Shown: positions 7,578 to 15,498 of the stretch, in pieces
Numbering within the stretch: position 1 is the stretch's first letter
Layout of the letters: each line of letters begins with the position of its first letter
Source: Lawsonibacter sp.
Lineage (GTDB): Bacteria > Bacillota > Clostridia > Oscillospirales > Oscillospiraceae
DNA: 26,993 nt
Assembly (NCBI GenBank): GCA_020025455.1
Contig: JAHHSC010000006.1
Coordinates: forward strand, 1-26,993
Direction: 5' to 3'
Translations under genes and position numbers: made by a program
Notes under the pieces: model-generated
Database searches by the model: none
What the model saw: only the letters and a program-made list of their open reading frames with translations
Told to the model about the DNA's origin: nothing

Positions 7578-10500
7578 GTTCTTCCTTCTCCTCTTTCCGG
7601 GGCGGCTGCCCGCCTTCCTGTTCAATGTTCTCCCAAAACGCCTTTCCGTCCAGCTTTCCCATCCAGCGGCGGCAGTCGCCCCCTCTGCCCTCTTCAAAAT
7701 GGCAGGCGGCGGCGTAGTCGCAGAAGCGGCAGGCGTTTTTTTCTGCTCCGCGCCAGAACGGATCTGCGGCCACATTCCCGCGGGCAAACTCCTCGCAGAT
7801 CTGCGTAAGCACCTGCTGGACGTGGCGGCCCAGCTTGCCCAACTGCTCTGCCGATGCCAGAGCCTCGCCGCTGATGGCGCCGGTGCTCTTGGTTACACGC
7901 AGGGGCAGGAAGCGATAGCCCTCCTCCCCCTGGGGTTCCATGGCCTCCAGGACATCCCGGTCATTGAGTACCATACCGCTGCGAACCAATTCCTTGTCCA
8001 GAGCTTTGCGCCACTCCTGGTCGCTCATCGTGCGTCTGCCGCGAACCACCGCATCTCTGGCCGGGAGGTACAGCACACCTGCACCCTCCACACTCTGGCC
8101 GTAGAAGGCCTCTCCCCGATCCGCCAGCGTAAAGAGGTAGAGCAGCATCTGGAGACCAAGGCCGTTCCAAATCTCGGTGAGATCAAAAGCCTTTCGCCCT
8201 GTCTTGTAGTCCACTACCCGCAGGTAGAGCTTGTCCCCATTCACCCAGCCGTCCACCCGGTCCACGAAGCCGGTAATGCTGATGGTCACCCCGTTGGAGG
8301 TCAGTTCCACCGGGGGCATATCTCCGTCTCGGGCGAAGCCCAATTCAAAGGAGATCGGGCTGAATTTGGACTGGAGCAGCTCCTCGGCCACGTTGTCCAC
8401 CACGGCCTGGACTGCCCGCAGCAGACGACGGAACAGATAGCGGAAACGGTCCGTCTGGTCCTCCAGCCCACCCAGCTCCTCTCTGGCATAGCGCTCCACC
8501 GCCTGCCGTGTCAACTGGTGCAAATAGGCTTTTTCCGCCTCACCGAAGGGGCGGGGTGCCTCATCTCCGGGCTGGCGGCGGAACATCTCATCCTGAAGCA
8601 CATGCTCCAGAACAGAATGGACAAACGTACCATATTCAGGTGCTGTAAAGCCTGCTGGCTTGCGGGGCTCCGCCTTGAGCCCGTAACGCATAAAATAGGA
8701 AAAATGGCAGGACCGGAACTTGTCCAGCCGGGAAGCAGACATGGGGATGCGCTTTCCGTAAAGGCTGTCCACGGCCCGGTGAGACAGGCTCCCGCGGCAC
8801 CAGCGCCCGGCACGGGCAAGCCGCTCCACCTGCTGTGCATACTGGGGCAGCTGGCTCAGTGCCGCCCGCACCTCCGGGTCCCGCCCCGCCTGTTCCAGTG
8901 CGGGCAAGGGGGCCTCCAGCCGGAACCGACCGCGAAGATCCTCCTCCCGCTGGACCTTCAGATCGGAGTAGATCATCAGCAGCCGTTCCACCAGAAAACT
9001 GGGCCGCCGGTCCTCGCCGCCCGGCCCCTGTCCGGGCCAGGATACCACCAGCTTATGGCTTGGACGGGCGCACAGCTGATAGATGGTGGTCATCTCGCGG
9101 TACATTAAATCCCGCTGGCTCTGGTTCATTTCCATGCCATAGCCGGACAGCAAGGCCCGGTCCTCATCCGAGAGCAGGCCCGGCTGCATTCCCACTTGGG
9201 GAATGGACCCATCGTCCGCCCCCAGCAGAAAAAGCACCTTTACCCGGTGTCCGGTCTGACGGGTGGTCTCTCCCGCCGTCACGCGGTCCAGGGACACCGG
9301 AATGGACCCCACATCGTACTGCGACAATACCAGCCGAAAGAGCTGCGCAAACTCCTCCAGCTCCATTGGGGCATCGTCCAGCAGCGAGGCACACTGTTCA
9401 AGCCCCCCGCAGAGAATCTCCCACAGCTGGCGGTACTCATCTGCCAGAGCGGGACGGCCCAATTTTCGCAGCTCATCCACCCGATCCCCCAGCCGCTGGG
9501 GCAGACCGATCTGCTCCAGAAAGCTGTAGAGCGCCATGGCTTGCCCGCGTCCGGTCCGGTTCTCGTTCTTCCGTAAAATCTCCAGCGGGCCGCTGACCAA
9601 CCGTCTGGCCCGATCCACCCGGGCAAGCAGGGCACGGTCCTCCTCTGACCAGTTCTGAACGTAGCCCCTGGGGTGCCGCGACCACGGCTTGCTCTGGGTC
9701 CAGGTTCCGCCGCGGATGTTCCATTTCAGAACGTAGTTTTCAAGCAGATCCCGGTCCTCCTCACTCAGGTCGGTTAGGCCGGTTTTCAAATAGCGGAACA
9801 CATCGTCGTAGCGATAGCCGCCCGCCACTGTATCAAGGGCTGCGGTGACCAAGGCCAACACCGGCTTATCCAAAATATCGGTCATCATGGATGAGAATAC
9901 CGGCACCCCATACCGCTGGAACACCGACTCCACCAGATCCCGGTAGGCTCCATAATTACGGGCCACCACACCGATATCCCGGAACCGCAGTCCCTCCTCC
10001 CGCACCAGTCGGAGGATGCTGCTGGCCACCCATTCCACCTCGGAGCGGGCCGTATTGGCCCGGAACAGCTCTACTGCCCCCTCTGGTTTCACCGGCTGGG
10101 GCGGCTGGGTGGCAAAGAGTGCTTTTTCCAGATGGAGAAGCGGTTCGTTCTTTCCAGTGCAGCTAGTGACAAGGTGTTCCACCTCACATGGTATCCGTTC
10201 CAACTTTGCCAGGTTTATCAATTGATTGGCCGTTCTCCTGGCCGGTGAGAAGATGCCGGAGCCACCTTCATCCTCCTCCAGATGGTCACAGGTCAGGGTG
10301 ACGGTCAGACTCTCACACTGGACCAGAAGTCGGCGGAGCACCTCACGCTGCTGGGGCGTAAAATCGGTGAAGCCATCCAGCCACAGGTCCTTGCCGGCGG
10401 CCCAATGGCACCGGTCCAGTTTTTCCGCTGCACGGGTCAGGCGGTCTCTCGGGTCCAGCGCCGCATTGGCAGCCAGCGCGGTATATTCCCCGCAGATAAG

Positions 10501-10962
10501 ACCCAAATCCCGCAGCTTGTCCCCCTCCACGCCTGGCGTTTCCTGCCCCGCAGTAATGAGGGCCGCCGGGGGGACACAGCAGCTTTTCAGCTCGTCCACC
10601 GTCTCCAGCAGAGCCTGGAGAAACGCAGGGCGCCTGGAGGGACGGGCATACACGGTAAGCTGGGAGGATACCGACTTTACCGCATTGTACATAAGCAGCA
10701 GCCGCCCGCCTCCGTCCAGCTCCGGCTCTCCCAATCCGCCGGCCTCCTGAAAGACGCGGTTTGCCAAACGGCTGAAGGACAGCACCTCGGCCCCCAAAGA
10801 GATCCTGTCTCCGCCAGTCTGACACAGGGCGCGCTCCATTTCGTGGGACTGCTGTTCAGGCACAATGAGCACCTGGGGACGCGTCCCCGATCCACGGCAC
10901 AGCCGCTCCAGCACCGCCGTAGTCTTACCCACACCGGCGCGGCCCAAGATCAAGTTCAGCAT
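7564..10962 (-). CDS. addB: AddB, ATP-dependent nuclease subunit B
   Basis: AddB is the second subunit of the AddAB break-processing machine. It contains an inactivated helicase fold for Chi recognition and a nuclease domain tied together by an iron-sulfur cluster. A Walker A motif GRAGVGKT is at residues 7-14. The nuclease motif VVDYKTG has Asp918 and Lys920. Four cysteines fit the [4Fe-4S] pattern: Cys752 in FRSCHFSYF before the nuclease, and Cys1078, Cys1081 and Cys1087 in CRFCDYAAAC near the C terminus. The 1132-residue length is normal. The ATG start has an AGGAGGGG ribosome binding site. It is the first gene of the operon with the B6 kinase and addA, and its last codons overlap the kinase start. 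Confidence 0.97.
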   Translation of the reverse strand: MLNLILGRAGVGKTTAVLERLCRGSGTRPQVLIVPEQQSHEMERALCQTGGDRISLGAEVLSFSRLANRVFQEAGGLGEPELDGGGRLLLMYNAVKSVSSQLTVYARPSRRPAFLQALLETVDELKSCCVPPAALITAGQETPGVEGDKLRDLGLICGEYTALAANAALDPRDRLTRAAEKLDRCHWAAGKDLWLDGFTDFTPQQREVLRRLLVQCESLTVTLTCDHLEEDEGGSGIFSPARRTANQLINLAKLERIPCEVEHLVTSCTGKNEPLLHLEKALFATQPPQPVKPEGAVELFRANTARSEVEWVASSILRLVREEGLRFRDIGVVARNYGAYRDLVESVFQRYGVPVFSSMMTDILDKPVLALVTAALDTVAGGYRYDDVFRYLKTGLTDLSEEDRDLLENYVLKWNIRGGTWTQSKPWSRHPRGYVQNWSEEDRALLARVDRARRLVSGPLEILRKNENRTGRGQAMALYSFLEQIGLPQRLGDRVDELRKLGRPALADEYRQLWEILCGGLEQCASLLDDAPMELEEFAQLFRLVLSQYDVGSIPVSLDRVTAGETTRQTGHRVKVLFLLGADDGSIPQVGMQPGLLSDEDRALLSGYGMEMNQSQRDLMYREMTTIYQLCARPSHKLVVSWPGQGPGGEDRRPSFLVERLLMIYSDLKVQREEDLRGRFRLEAPLPALEQAGRDPEVRAALSQLPQYAQQVERLARAGRWCRGSLSHRAVDSLYGKRIPMSASRLDKFRSCHFSYFMRYGLKAEPRKPAGFTAPEYGTFVHSVLEHVLQDEMFRRQPGDEAPRPFGEAEKAYLHQLTRQAVERYAREELGGLEDQTDRFRYLFRRLLRAVQAVVDNVAEELLQSKFSPISFELGFARDGDMPPVELTSNGVTISITGFVDRVDGWVNGDKLYLRVVDYKTGRKAFDLTEIWNGLGLQMLLYLFTLADRGEAFYGQSVEGAGVLYLPARDAVVRGRRTMSDQEWRKALDKELVRSGMVLNDRDVLEAMEPQGEEGYRFLPLRVTKSTGAISGEALASAEQLGKLGRHVQQVLTQICEEFARGNVAADPFWRGAEKNACRFCDYAAACHFEEGRGGDCRRWMGKLDGKAFWENIEQEGGQPPRKEEKEEHGEQ

Positions 10963-10980
10963 CTGGTCCCCTCCTTTCTT

Positions 10981-11002
10981 CGTGTGCAGATTTTATCACA
11001 CG
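10981..11002 (-). promoter_or_regulatory. candidate extended -10 and dyad upstream of addB
   Basis: On the minus strand TGATAAAAT (10998-10990) resembles an extended -10 element about 28 bases before the addB start; no good -35 box is seen. It lies inside an inverted repeat, CGTGTG-N10-CACACG (10981-11002), that could be an operator. Both are weak on their own. Confidence 0.3.
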
Positions 11003-11046
11003 TTCAGCCCTATAAAAGGGACTTCTCTCAGCCGAACGATTTTTGT

Positions 11047-11077
11047 AAAAAACGCAGCCGCCAAACGGCTGCGTTTT
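11047..11077 (-). terminator. intrinsic terminator of the EamA permease gene
   Basis: A perfect 12-base-pair stem (11049-11060 with 11066-11077, core CGCAGCCG/CGGCTGCG) with a five-base loop is followed on the minus strand by a run of six T. It starts 18 bases after the permease stop codon and separates that gene from addB. Confidence 0.88.
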
Positions 11078-11095
11078 CATAATTGGAAGGATGCG

Positions 11096-12013
11096 TTATG
11101 CCTCCAGCTTGTCTGCACAGATCTGTTTCCCCCCGCGCAGCTCGTCCCACTGGGAAACGACCAGTCCCACCAGGGTCAGACCCGCACCGATCAGGGAGGC
11201 GCCGGTGAGCGGTTCGTTCAGCACGATGACCGAGCAGACCATGGTGATGACCGGTGACAGGTAGAGGTACACGCTGGTTTTGACCGGGCCCAGCCGGGTC
11301 ACTGCAATCCCCCAGGATACAAAGCACAGCGCGGAGGCACCGATGCCCAGATACAACAGATTACCCAGGTAGGCAGGGTTCGTCAGTCGGGACAGCTCCC
11401 AGCTGAAATCCATCCCCATGGCGGCTGGAATCATGAAGAGCAGGCCATAGAGGAAGGTGCGGCGCGTGGTCTGCAAAATATTGTAGCCGAAGCGGTCAAC
11501 CCTCTGCACCAGCATGGAGTAGACCCCCCACAAAGCAGCCGCGACCAGAGCCAGCACGTCGCCTCTCCAGTCTGTAGCCACATTGGACGCACCGTTCAGG
11601 CTGATCAGGGCGATGCCGGCCAGCGCAATCAGGAACCCGACGAAGAACCGCAGGCTGGGCCGTTTCTCTTTCCCTGCCCACCAGGCAAAGAGCGCGGTAA
11701 ATATGGGGGAGGTGCTGATGATGATCCCTACATTGGCAGCTCCAGTGTACGTCAGCGCGATATTTTCAAGCAGGAAATAGAGACAGCCGCCGGTGAGCCC
11801 GGCTGCGGCAAAGGTTAATTCCTCTTTCAGGCTGGTCCCCCGCAGCAGCTTGGGGCACAAAGCGTATAAAACCAGCAGACCAAGTATGAATCGGTACACC
11901 AAAATTTCAACCGGGGTAAACCCGCGCAGCAATAGTTTGGTTGCGATAAACGTTGTACCCCAGTTTACGATTGTAAACAGCGCCGCCAGGTGGCCGAGCG
12001 TATGACGTTCCAC
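11096..12013 (-). CDS. EamA/DMT superfamily permease
   Basis: This is a 305-residue inner-membrane protein of the drug/metabolite transporter superfamily with two EamA repeats of about five helices each. The first repeat includes the WGTTFIATKLLLRGFTPVE segment and YTGAANVGIIISTSPIFTAL. The second includes RGDVLALVAAALWGVYSML and VITMVCSVIVLNEPLTGASL, the usual EamA end signature. Family members export amino acids, metabolites or drugs; the substrate cannot be read from sequence. The GTG start at 12013 was chosen because GGAGGG lies six bases upstream. The ATG 75 bases further up adds a charged, unsupported N terminus. The gene stands alone, divergent from the feo operon and closed by its own terminator. 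Confidence 0.88.
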   Translation of the reverse strand: MERHTLGHLAALFTIVNWGTTFIATKLLLRGFTPVEILVYRFILGLLVLYALCPKLLRGTSLKEELTFAAAGLTGGCLYFLLENIALTYTGAANVGIIISTSPIFTALFAWWAGKEKRPSLRFFVGFLIALAGIALISLNGASNVATDWRGDVLALVAAALWGVYSMLVQRVDRFGYNILQTTRRTFLYGLLFMIPAAMGMDFSWELSRLTNPAYLGNLLYLGIGASALCFVSWGIAVTRLGPVKTSVYLYLSPVITMVCSVIVLNEPLTGASLIGAGLTLVGLVVSQWDELRGGKQICADKLEA

Positions 12014-12294
12014 TTCAATCCCTCCACATCGTTCTTCCCAGGAACGGTTCCGCCTAATTTGGCGGGTTTCCCATTCCATTTGGCTCACATCAGCCGTTTC
12101 TCATACCAGCGGCCACATGGGACTGCGTTGGAGCGTTTGGCACACACAGACTTAGGTATTTGGGGGCACACCGTTTCTCTGCTCTTTGTGACGAGCCATT
12201 TTTGTTTTCATCATTATACACCACCATCCGTTCAATTGGAACCCCGTTTCGCTCCCCGGCATTTTTATTCTGATTCCCTGCATTTTTTCACAGT
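12014..12294. other. long leader between the EamA gene and the feo operon
   Basis: No gene is supported here; short open frames on both strands lack ribosome binding sites. On the minus strand a TATAAT (12218-12213) could be a -10 for the permease and would give a leader of nearly 200 bases, but the box at -35 (TTCCAA) is poor. The putative leader holds a small CCGCC/GGCGG dyad near the gene, but I do not recognise a riboswitch or T-box in it. Confidence 0.4.
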
Positions 12295-12312
12295 GGTTCG
12301 TGTACACTAACC
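12295..12312 (+). promoter_or_regulatory. feo dyad 1, upstream of the promoter
   Basis: GGTTCG-TGTACA-CTAACC is an 18-base near-perfect palindrome (8 of 9 pairs). It sits 27 bases upstream of the feo -35 box. The architecture, GGTTAG-like half-sites spaced by six bases, is shared with three further copies in this locus. The half-site equals that of the DtxR/IdeR box, but the spacing differs. Confidence 0.5.
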
Positions 12313-12339
12313 AAATTACAAAAACCTTTCCGATTTTTA

Positions 12340-12368
12340 TTGACAACTTCACAAGACTAGAGTATAGT
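12340..12368 (+). promoter_or_regulatory. sigma-A promoter of the feo operon
   Basis: A perfect -35 box TTGACA (12340-12345) is followed after exactly 17 bases by TATAGT (12363-12368). Transcription should start near 12375, giving a leader of about 78 bases before feoA1. Such a strong promoter implies that control is by repression, which fits the dyads flanking it. Confidence 0.85.
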
Positions 12369-12382
12369 TTGAATGAAAAGCA

Positions 12383-12400
12383 GGTTAGCTATATCTAACC
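12383..12400 (+). promoter_or_regulatory. feo dyad 2, at the transcription start
   Basis: GGTTAG-CTATAT-CTAACC, extended by A at 12382 and T at 12401, is the best copy of the four (9 of 10 pairs match). It lies just downstream of the -10 box, where a bound repressor would block RNA polymerase. A metal-responsive DtxR/MntR-family regulator is the likeliest reader, from the GGTTAG half-site and the iron-uptake context; no such regulator is encoded in the window. Confidence 0.65.
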
Positions 12401-12417
12401 TCCTTTTTTAGTCAATA

Positions 12418-12435
12418 GGTTAGCTTCAGCTAATT
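12418..12435 (+). promoter_or_regulatory. feo dyad 3, in the feoA1 leader
   Basis: GGTTAG-CTTCAG-CTAATT keeps the same six-base spacing with 6 of 9 pairs matching. It lies 17 bases after dyad 2 and just before the feoA1 ribosome binding site. Its centre is 35 bases from that of dyad 2. Weaker symmetry makes it a secondary site. Confidence 0.45.
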
Positions 12436-12452
12436 AAAAAGGAGGTCCTGAC

Positions 12453-12665
12453 ATGATACCACTGACAATGGCGAAACCGGGTGAGCGCGCTACCATTTTG
12501 AAAATCACCGGGAAGGACGAGGTACGTCAACATCTGGCAGAACTTGGGTTCGTAGTTGACAGTGAGATTGTGGTGGTAAACCAGATCGCTGGCAATCTGA
12601 TTGTTCAGGTCAAAGACAGCCGGGTCGCTTTGGACCGTTCGATGGCGAACCGGATCATGATCTGA
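12453..12665 (+). CDS. feoA: FeoA family protein (first copy)
   Basis: This is a 70-residue cytoplasmic SH3-like protein of the FeoA family, a small partner thought to modulate the FeoB iron permease. MTMAKPGE-type opening, RQHLAELGFVVDSEIVVV and the closing VALDRSMANRIMI are typical. An AGGAGG ribosome binding site lies seven bases before the ATG. It opens the operon behind a consensus promoter and is followed after about 20 bases by a second, different FeoA. The two copies share the general fold pattern (E/K-HLAELGF versus RRIMDMGI) but little direct identity, so they look like long-separated paralogues. Confidence 0.92.
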   Translation: MIPLTMAKPGERATILKITGKDEVRQHLAELGFVVDSEIVVVNQIAGNLIVQVKDSRVALDRSMANRIMI

Positions 12666-12688
12666 ATGTGGAAAGGAGAAGGCAGAAG

Positions 12689-12910
12689 ATGAAAACTCTG
12701 AAAGACGTTAAAGTAGGCGAAACCGTCACTGTGGTCAAGCTCCACGGGGAAGGTGCCGTCAAGCGCCGCATCATGGACATGGGCATTACCCGCGGTGTGG
12801 AGATCCACGTCCGCAAGGTTGCCCCTTTGGGTGATCCCATGGAACTGAATCTGCGCGGTTATGAGCTGTCCGTCCGTAAGGCTGACGCGGAGATGATCGA
12901 GGTCCAGTAA
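12689..12910 (+). CDS. feoA: FeoA family protein (second copy)
   Basis: This is a second FeoA of 73 residues. LKDVKVGETVTVVKLHGEGAVKRRIMDMGITRGVEIHV and the ending YELSVRKADAEMIEV match the classical FeoA pattern, including the LR-GYELSVRKADA segment usually found in stand-alone FeoA proteins. The ATG at 12689 was preferred over an in-frame GTG seven codons earlier because AAAGGAGAAGG lies before the ATG and would be inside the longer form. It sits between feoA1 and feoB in one transcript. Two FeoA proteins before one FeoB is common in clostridia; the division of labour between them is not known. Confidence 0.92.
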   Translation: MKTLKDVKVGETVTVVKLHGEGAVKRRIMDMGITRGVEIHVRKVAPLGDPMELNLRGYELSVRKADAEMIEVQ

Positions 12911-12915
12911 ACATC

Positions 12916-12940
12916 ACGGCTCCAGCGGCCGTCATTTTTT
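12916..12940 (+). terminator. weak terminator/attenuator between feoA2 and feoB
   Basis: ACGGC (12916-12920) pairs with GCCGT (12928-12932) around a seven-base loop, and a run of six T follows at 12935-12940. The stem is short, so it would reduce rather than stop read-through into feoB. Confidence 0.4.
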
Positions 12941-12948
12941 CGTGTTTT

Positions 12949-12966
12949 AGTTAGTTAACACTAACC
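12949..12966 (+). promoter_or_regulatory. feo dyad 4, directly before feoB
   Basis: AGTTAG-TTAACA-CTAACC has the same half-site and six-base spacing as dyads 1-3 (6 of 9 pairs match). It lies 30 bases upstream of the feoB start, after the weak terminator. This suggests separate control of feoB, although I see no convincing promoter boxes here. Confidence 0.5.
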
Positions 12967-12996
12967 AAATGTAAAGCACAAAGAGGAGATTGAACT

Positions 12997-15480
12997 ATGG
13001 AATTAAAGATCGCGCTGGCAGGCAACCCCAACTGTGGCAAAACCACGTTGTTCAATGCCCTGACCGGCTCCAACCAGTACGTGGGCAACTGGCCCGGCGT
13101 TACGGTTGAAAAAAAGGAAGGGAAACTGAAAGGACACAAGGATGTCATCATCCAGGACCTGCCCGGTATCTACTCCCTCTCCCCCTACACGCTGGAAGAG
13201 GTTGTGGCCAGAAGTTACCTGGTCAAAGAGCGGCCTGACGCCATTCTGAACATCGTCGATGGCACCAACATCGAGCGCAACCTGTATCTGACCACCCAGC
13301 TCATCGAGCTTGGCATCCCAGTGGTGGTAGCAGTCAACATGATCGACCTGGTTCGCAAAAACGGCGACCAGATTGATTTAAAACGGCTGGGCGACTGTCT
13401 TGGCTGTGAAGTGGTCGAGATGAGCGCTCTAAAAGGCGAGGGCGGCATGGCCGCTGCCGAGAAGGCCGTGGCCATGGCCCAGGCCAAGAAGGCCGGTGAG
13501 CTGCCCCACGTCTTTACTGGCAGCGTGGAACACGCTCTGGCTCACATTGAGGAGTCCATCACCGGTATGGTCCCGGATCATTATTTGCGCTGGTACGCCA
13601 TCAAGATTTTTGAGCGCGATGAGAAAATCGGCGGCGACCTGAACCTGTCTGCCGACTTGGCCGCTCACCTGGAAGAGCACATCACCGATTGCGAGAAGGA
13701 GCTTGATGACGACGCCGAGAGCATCATCACCAACCAGCGCTACTCCTACATCAGCAAGGTGGTTGACAAGGCCGTGAAGAAGAAGGCTGCAAAGCACAGC
13801 CTTTCCATTTCCGACAAGATTGACCGCATCGTCACCAACCGTATTCTGGCCCTCCCCATCTTTGTGGCTATCATGTTCTTCATTTACTCCATCGCCATGG
13901 GTCCCTGGGCCGTTTCCATCGGCACCAAGGGCACCGACTGGGCCAACGACGGTCTGTTTGGCGATGGCTACCACCTGTTCGGCATGGGCACCTCCGATTA
14001 TGAGGAAGATGCCGAGGCGTACCAGCTCCACAGCAATCAGGTTGAGGCGTTTGAAAACGCGGCCGCTGAGCGCGGCGTAGAGCCTGCTGAGGCTGCTGAC
14101 CTGACCGCTGATATGGACGTCACAAACGAAGAGGGTGAGGTCGAGGAGGTTGTCCCCGTCACGCACTCGGACTACCTGACCGCTGTTGCCGCTCTGGAGG
14201 GCGTTGAGGAGCCTGACCCCGCCGAGTACGGTGTCTGGGTTCCCGGCATTCCCGTGCTCATCGAGCGGGGTCTGACCGCTCTGGGCGTTGACGAGGACGG
14301 CTGGGTCTTTGGACTCATTATGGACGGCATTGTGGGCGGCGTTGGCGCCGTGCTTGGCTTTGTGCCGCAGATGCTGGTGCTGTTCCTGCTGCTGGCGATT
14401 CTGGAGGACGTGGGCTACATGGCCCGTGTCGCCTTTATCATGGACCGTATCTTCCGCCGCTTCGGTTTGAGCGGTAAGTCCTTCATCCCCATGCTGGTTG
14501 CGACCGGCTGCGGCGTCCCCGGCATCATGGCCTCTCGTACCATTGAGCAGGACCGCGACCGCAAGATGACCATTATGACCACCGGCTTCATTCCCTGCGG
14601 CGCGAAGATGCCCATTATCGGCCTGTTCGCCGGCGCTCTGTTCGGGAAATCTCCCCTGGTTGCTACCTCCGCCTTCTTCATCGGCATCGCCGCCGTGGTC
14701 ATCACCGGCATCATGCTGAAGAAGTTTAAGGCCTTCGCCGGTGAGCCTGCTCCCTTCGTCATGGAGCTGCCCTCCTACCACGCCCCCTCCGCCAACAACG
14801 TACTGCGCGCCACTTGGGAGCGCGGCTGGTCCTTCATCAAGCGCGCCGGCACCGTGATCCTGCTGTCCACCATCATTCTCTGGTTCCTCCAGGGCTACGG
14901 CTTCGTGGACGGTGTGTTCCAGGCTGTTGAGGATAACAACCACTCTCTGCTGGCCTCCATCGGCAACGCCATTTCCTGGATCTTCATTCCCCTGGGCTGG
15001 GTCGGCAACAAGGCTTGGGTTGCTACCGTTGCCACCTTCACCGGTCTCATCGCCAAGGAGGAGGTTGTCTCCACCTTCGGTACGCTGTATAATGTAGCCA
15101 GCGAGCTGGGTGAGTCCGGCAACGTGGAGCTGTGGGCGCTGGTTGCTCAGGACTTCACCGCTCTGACTGCCTACTCCTTCATGATCTTCCAGCTGCTGTG
15201 TGCCCCCTGCTTCGCCGCCATGGGTGCCATCAAGCGTGAGATGAACAACACCAAGTGGACCCTGGCTGCCATTGGCTATATGACCGGCTTTGCCTATGTA
15301 ATTTCTCTGATCGTATATCAGATCGGCGGTCTCATCACCGGCGAGGCCACCTTCAGTGTGTGGACCGTAGTCGCCTTTGCCCTGCTGGCCGGTATCCTTT
15401 ACCTGCTGTTCCGCAAGGGCTACCAGGACGACGGTTCCGCGAAACATCTGTCCTCTGTGGCCGCTCACGAGGGCAAGTAA
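12997..15480 (+). CDS. feoB: FeoB, ferrous iron transport protein B
   Basis: FeoB is the GTP-driven Fe(II) permease of the cytoplasmic membrane. The N-terminal G domain shows G1 GNPNCGKT (9-16), Thr36 in G2, G3 DLPG (54-57), G4 NMID (114-117) and G5 MSALKG (142-147), followed by the helical spacer domain. The membrane part has the two Gate regions with GCGVPG (Cys505) and IPCGAKMPI (Cys534), plus a late APCFAAMG (Cys738). An unusual stretch, about residues 334-412, lies between the first two helices: it has 24 acidic and one basic residue and must be extracytoplasmic if the topology is standard. This explains the length of 827 residues against roughly 660-770 for common FeoB. The ATG has an AGAGGAG ribosome binding site. 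Confidence 0.97.
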   Translation: MELKIALAGNPNCGKTTLFNALTGSNQYVGNWPGVTVEKKEGKLKGHKDVIIQDLPGIYSLSPYTLEEVVARSYLVKERPDAILNIVDGTNIERNLYLTTQLIELGIPVVVAVNMIDLVRKNGDQIDLKRLGDCLGCEVVEMSALKGEGGMAAAEKAVAMAQAKKAGELPHVFTGSVEHALAHIEESITGMVPDHYLRWYAIKIFERDEKIGGDLNLSADLAAHLEEHITDCEKELDDDAESIITNQRYSYISKVVDKAVKKKAAKHSLSISDKIDRIVTNRILALPIFVAIMFFIYSIAMGPWAVSIGTKGTDWANDGLFGDGYHLFGMGTSDYEEDAEAYQLHSNQVEAFENAAAERGVEPAEAADLTADMDVTNEEGEVEEVVPVTHSDYLTAVAALEGVEEPDPAEYGVWVPGIPVLIERGLTALGVDEDGWVFGLIMDGIVGGVGAVLGFVPQMLVLFLLLAILEDVGYMARVAFIMDRIFRRFGLSGKSFIPMLVATGCGVPGIMASRTIEQDRDRKMTIMTTGFIPCGAKMPIIGLFAGALFGKSPLVATSAFFIGIAAVVITGIMLKKFKAFAGEPAPFVMELPSYHAPSANNVLRATWERGWSFIKRAGTVILLSTIILWFLQGYGFVDGVFQAVEDNNHSLLASIGNAISWIFIPLGWVGNKAWVATVATFTGLIAKEEVVSTFGTLYNVASELGESGNVELWALVAQDFTALTAYSFMIFQLLCAPCFAAMGAIKREMNNTKWTLAAIGYMTGFAYVISLIVYQIGGLITGEATFSVWTVVAFALLAGILYLLFRKGYQDDGSAKHLSSVAAHEGK

Positions 15481-15498
15481 CGAAAGGAGCTGTGCTTT

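Noticed and set aside
7578..7787. 70-residue N-terminal extension of the B6 kinase
   Set aside because: It lies wholly inside addB in another frame, is low complexity, and the ATG at 7577 has its own ribosome binding site and the correct family N terminus.
12014..12215. T-box or riboswitch in the leader of the EamA gene
   Set aside because: No T-box consensus, no terminator/antiterminator pair and no T-run before the gene; only a short CCGCC/GGCGG dyad.
12152..12352. Small minus-strand open frame upstream of feoA1
   Set aside because: Its start is inside the feo promoter, no ribosome binding site is seen, and the sequence resembles no family I know.
13429..15468. A 679-codon open frame antisense to feoB
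   Set aside because: It mirrors the strong codon bias of feoB, has low-complexity Gly/His/Asp-rich protein and no family resemblance or ribosome binding site.
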